Source of the DNA: Streptomyces sp. NBC_01217 | Lineage (GTDB): Bacteria > Actinomycetota > Actinomycetes > Streptomycetales > Streptomycetaceae | NCBI RefSeq assembly: GCF_035994185.1 | Contig: NZ_CP108538.1 | Span: 4,131,501 to 4,195,500, forward strand | Reading direction: 5' to 3' | DNA length: 64,000 nucleotides | Shown here: positions 62,883 to 64,000 of the stretch, piece by piece | How the letters are laid out: each line of letters begins with the position of its first letter | Numbering within the stretch: the stretch's first letter is position 1 | The notes under the pieces: generated by a model | What the model was told of the DNA's origin: nothing | Database searches by the model: none | What the model saw: the letters and a program-made list of their open reading frames with translations, nothing else | Translations under genes and position numbers: made by a program

Positions 62883-63574
62883 CTGGAACGAACCGAAATC
62901 GCCGCCATCCTGGCCTACATCGGCCGCCTCGACCCCCGCAACATCCGCACCGGCGCGGGCGAGGGCCGCGCCCACATCGCCCAGTGGCACGACCTGCTGG
63001 ACGACGTGCCCTTCACCACGGTCCACGGCCGGGACGTCCGCGAAGCGGTACGAGCCCACGTCCTCGACTCGCCGTACCCGATCCTCCCGGTGGACGTCGC
63101 CCACAAGTGGCACACGTACCGGCGTGACCGACTCGCCCGACACACCGACCCGACCCCGGTCGCCGACCCGGACGACCCGACCGCCTGGCGGGCTGAGCCC
63201 ATGAGCAGTCGGCACGCCGGCGCCGCCGGAAGGGCGGCCCCCTCGACGCACCGGCAGCTCACGCGCGGCGACCCCCACCCGGACATCAAGACCCAACTGC
63301 GCGCTGTCGGCTCGTGCATCCCTCCTGCCGCCCGCGCGTCGAGCTTGACCGCTACCGGCGGAACCGTGACGTACGCGAGACCGCCGTCGCGCGGGGAGAA
63401 CCCGATGCCCTCAGCGTTCGATGCGAGTGGTGCCACTCCCGCGAGGGCGAACCCTGCCGAAGTCGGCGTGTGGGCCCCGACGGCCGCACCCGGAGCAGGG
63501 CGCCCCGGGCCACGCCCGATCCGACACATGTCGAGCTCGCTGCCAGAGTGCTCGCCCGGCAGAGAGCTACATGA
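62883..63574 (+). pseudogene. Frameshifted element gene (Zn-finger-type protein)
   Basis: The frame from 62883 (LERTEIAAILAYIGRLDPR) through HPDIKTQLRAVGSCIPPAARA follows a protein common in Streptomyces elements. At ~63330-63340 the family continuation is in another frame (VELDRYRRNRDVRETAVARG...CEWCHSREGEPCRSRR...), ending at 63574. A single-base indel in the CCCGCGCGTC tract would restore it. The C-terminal part contains a CxxC...C zinc-binding motif. No ATG/GTG/TTG start exists upstream, so a CTG at 62883 is the likely start, or the start is also damaged. Either a pseudogene or a sequencing error. Confidence 0.55.
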
Positions 63575-63744
63575 CGCAGCCCCTGCCTCTCGCCACCGTC
63601 CCGCCTGCCCCGCGTGGACAGCTGGGGGGCCAGGCGAATCGCCGGCTGGGCACGGTCCCCGGCGTCGGTCCCGAAGCATGCGCCTCACCGATCGGGGACC
63701 GTCCCAAGAGATCGCCCGTCACAGGCTGCGGGGAACGAGCCTGA
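63571..63744 (+). CDS. Possible small ORF downstream of frameshifted gene
   Basis: 57-codon frame starting at ATG 63571, overlapping the preceding TGA (ATGA). The product, MTQPLPLATVPPAPRGQLGGQA and onward, is Pro/Gly-rich with no domain. It overlaps the 5' part of the GGGGACCGTCCCC repeat cluster. It may be a shadow; included only because of the coupling overlap. Confidence 0.3.
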   Translation: MTQPLPLATVPPAPRGQLGGQANRRLGTVPGVGPEACASPIGDRPKRSPVTGCGERA

Positions 63745-63992
63745 CAGCAACGGGGACCGTCCCCACCTCGGTCCCCAAAGGCGGGGGACTGGTTGCGTCG
63801 ACGACCGAGATGACGCGGTCTCCGAGGCCCATATGAAAACTGGTCAGCTCGGGCGAGGACTTCACGAACCCGCTGGTCAGGGGGGGCACGAAGGCGTCCC
63901 CGTCACGGTCCCAGCATCGGGGACCGTCCCCGCAAAGCCCGTAAACGGTCCCGTCGGGGACCGAGGCCATGCCGTGGAACGGGACGGTCCCC
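63694..63992 (+). repeat. GGGGACCGTCCC repeat cluster at right edge
   Basis: Near-palindrome GGGGACCGTCCC at 63694-63705, 63752-63764 and 63919-63931, with partial or inverted relatives at 63651-63660, 63903-63912, 63946-63963 and 63981-63992. Different unit from the iterons in the replication gene. Could be a second origin, transfer or repressor site. It may continue beyond the window. No gene is confidently called over it. Confidence 0.6.
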
Positions 63993-64000
63993 GTGACGAT

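Noticed and set aside
1..64000. CRISPR arrays, rRNA genes, insertion sequences
   Set aside because: No regularly spaced direct repeats with unique spacers, no rRNA, and no transposase signature seen.

Overview
The window is a high-GC actinomycete chromosome segment, almost certainly Streptomyces. Gene content and order match the conserved Streptomyces core around bldG, acs, crp and wblA (family knowledge, not a database search). GTG starts, ATGA/GTGA stop-start overlaps and strong C/G third-position bias support this. About 41 kb is core, followed by roughly 18 kb of accessory cargo and the start of an integrated element.

Region 1 (1-14.3 kb): a methyltransferase, a lipoprotein, the proton-pumping pyrophosphatase hppA, the bldG anti-anti-sigma/anti-sigma pair controlling development, an MrfA-type helicase, and a seven-gene Tad-like pilus/secretion operon (ssd, tadA, tadB, tadC, a Flp-like DUF4244 pilin, two TadE-like genes). 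Region 2 (14.8-31.6 kb): HAD phosphatase, degenerate Fic-like protein, CooC-like ATPase, a SulP transporter fused to a beta-carbonic anhydrase, acetyl-CoA synthetase, NhaA antiporter, holin-like protein, an epoxide-hydrolase-like protein with a collagen-like N terminus, MarP-type protease, CoA-type Nudix hydrolase, endonuclease III and Crp. Region 3 (31.7-41.6 kb): metallo-hydrolase, Nudix, RidA, DUF4177, two ArsA-like ATPases, wblA, a class A PBP, YqeY, a metallophosphoesterase and tRNA-Pro(CGG).

Region 4 (41.6-59.1 kb) is accessory. Beside the tRNA lies a small defence-island-like group (HTH-DUF488 fusion, an unknown 277-aa protein, DUF3644). Next comes an ion-stress block: a STAS protein, an NhaP-type antiporter, a CBS gene broken by one in-frame TAG, an ArsB/NhaD-type transporter, a membrane protein and a second CBS protein. 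Converging on it is an operon of a YqiJ-like membrane protein, a flotillin, a 1619-aa AAA+ protein and two small membrane proteins. Region 5 (59.2-64 kb) is one arm of an integrated element: a tyrosine integrase with a LacI-type HTH embedded in its catalytic region, an excisionase, an HTH regulator, a winged-helix replication-type gene with iteron-like repeats inside its coding sequence, a frameshifted gene and a second repeat cluster at the right edge.

The most notable unexplained signal is a 24-nt element present three times. Two copies are identical and the third differs by one base. Each lies 27-51 nt upstream of a start codon, before nhaA, before the STAS gene and before the NhaP-type antiporter. 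It looks like a cis-acting RNA or operator shared by sodium/proton antiporter and stress genes.
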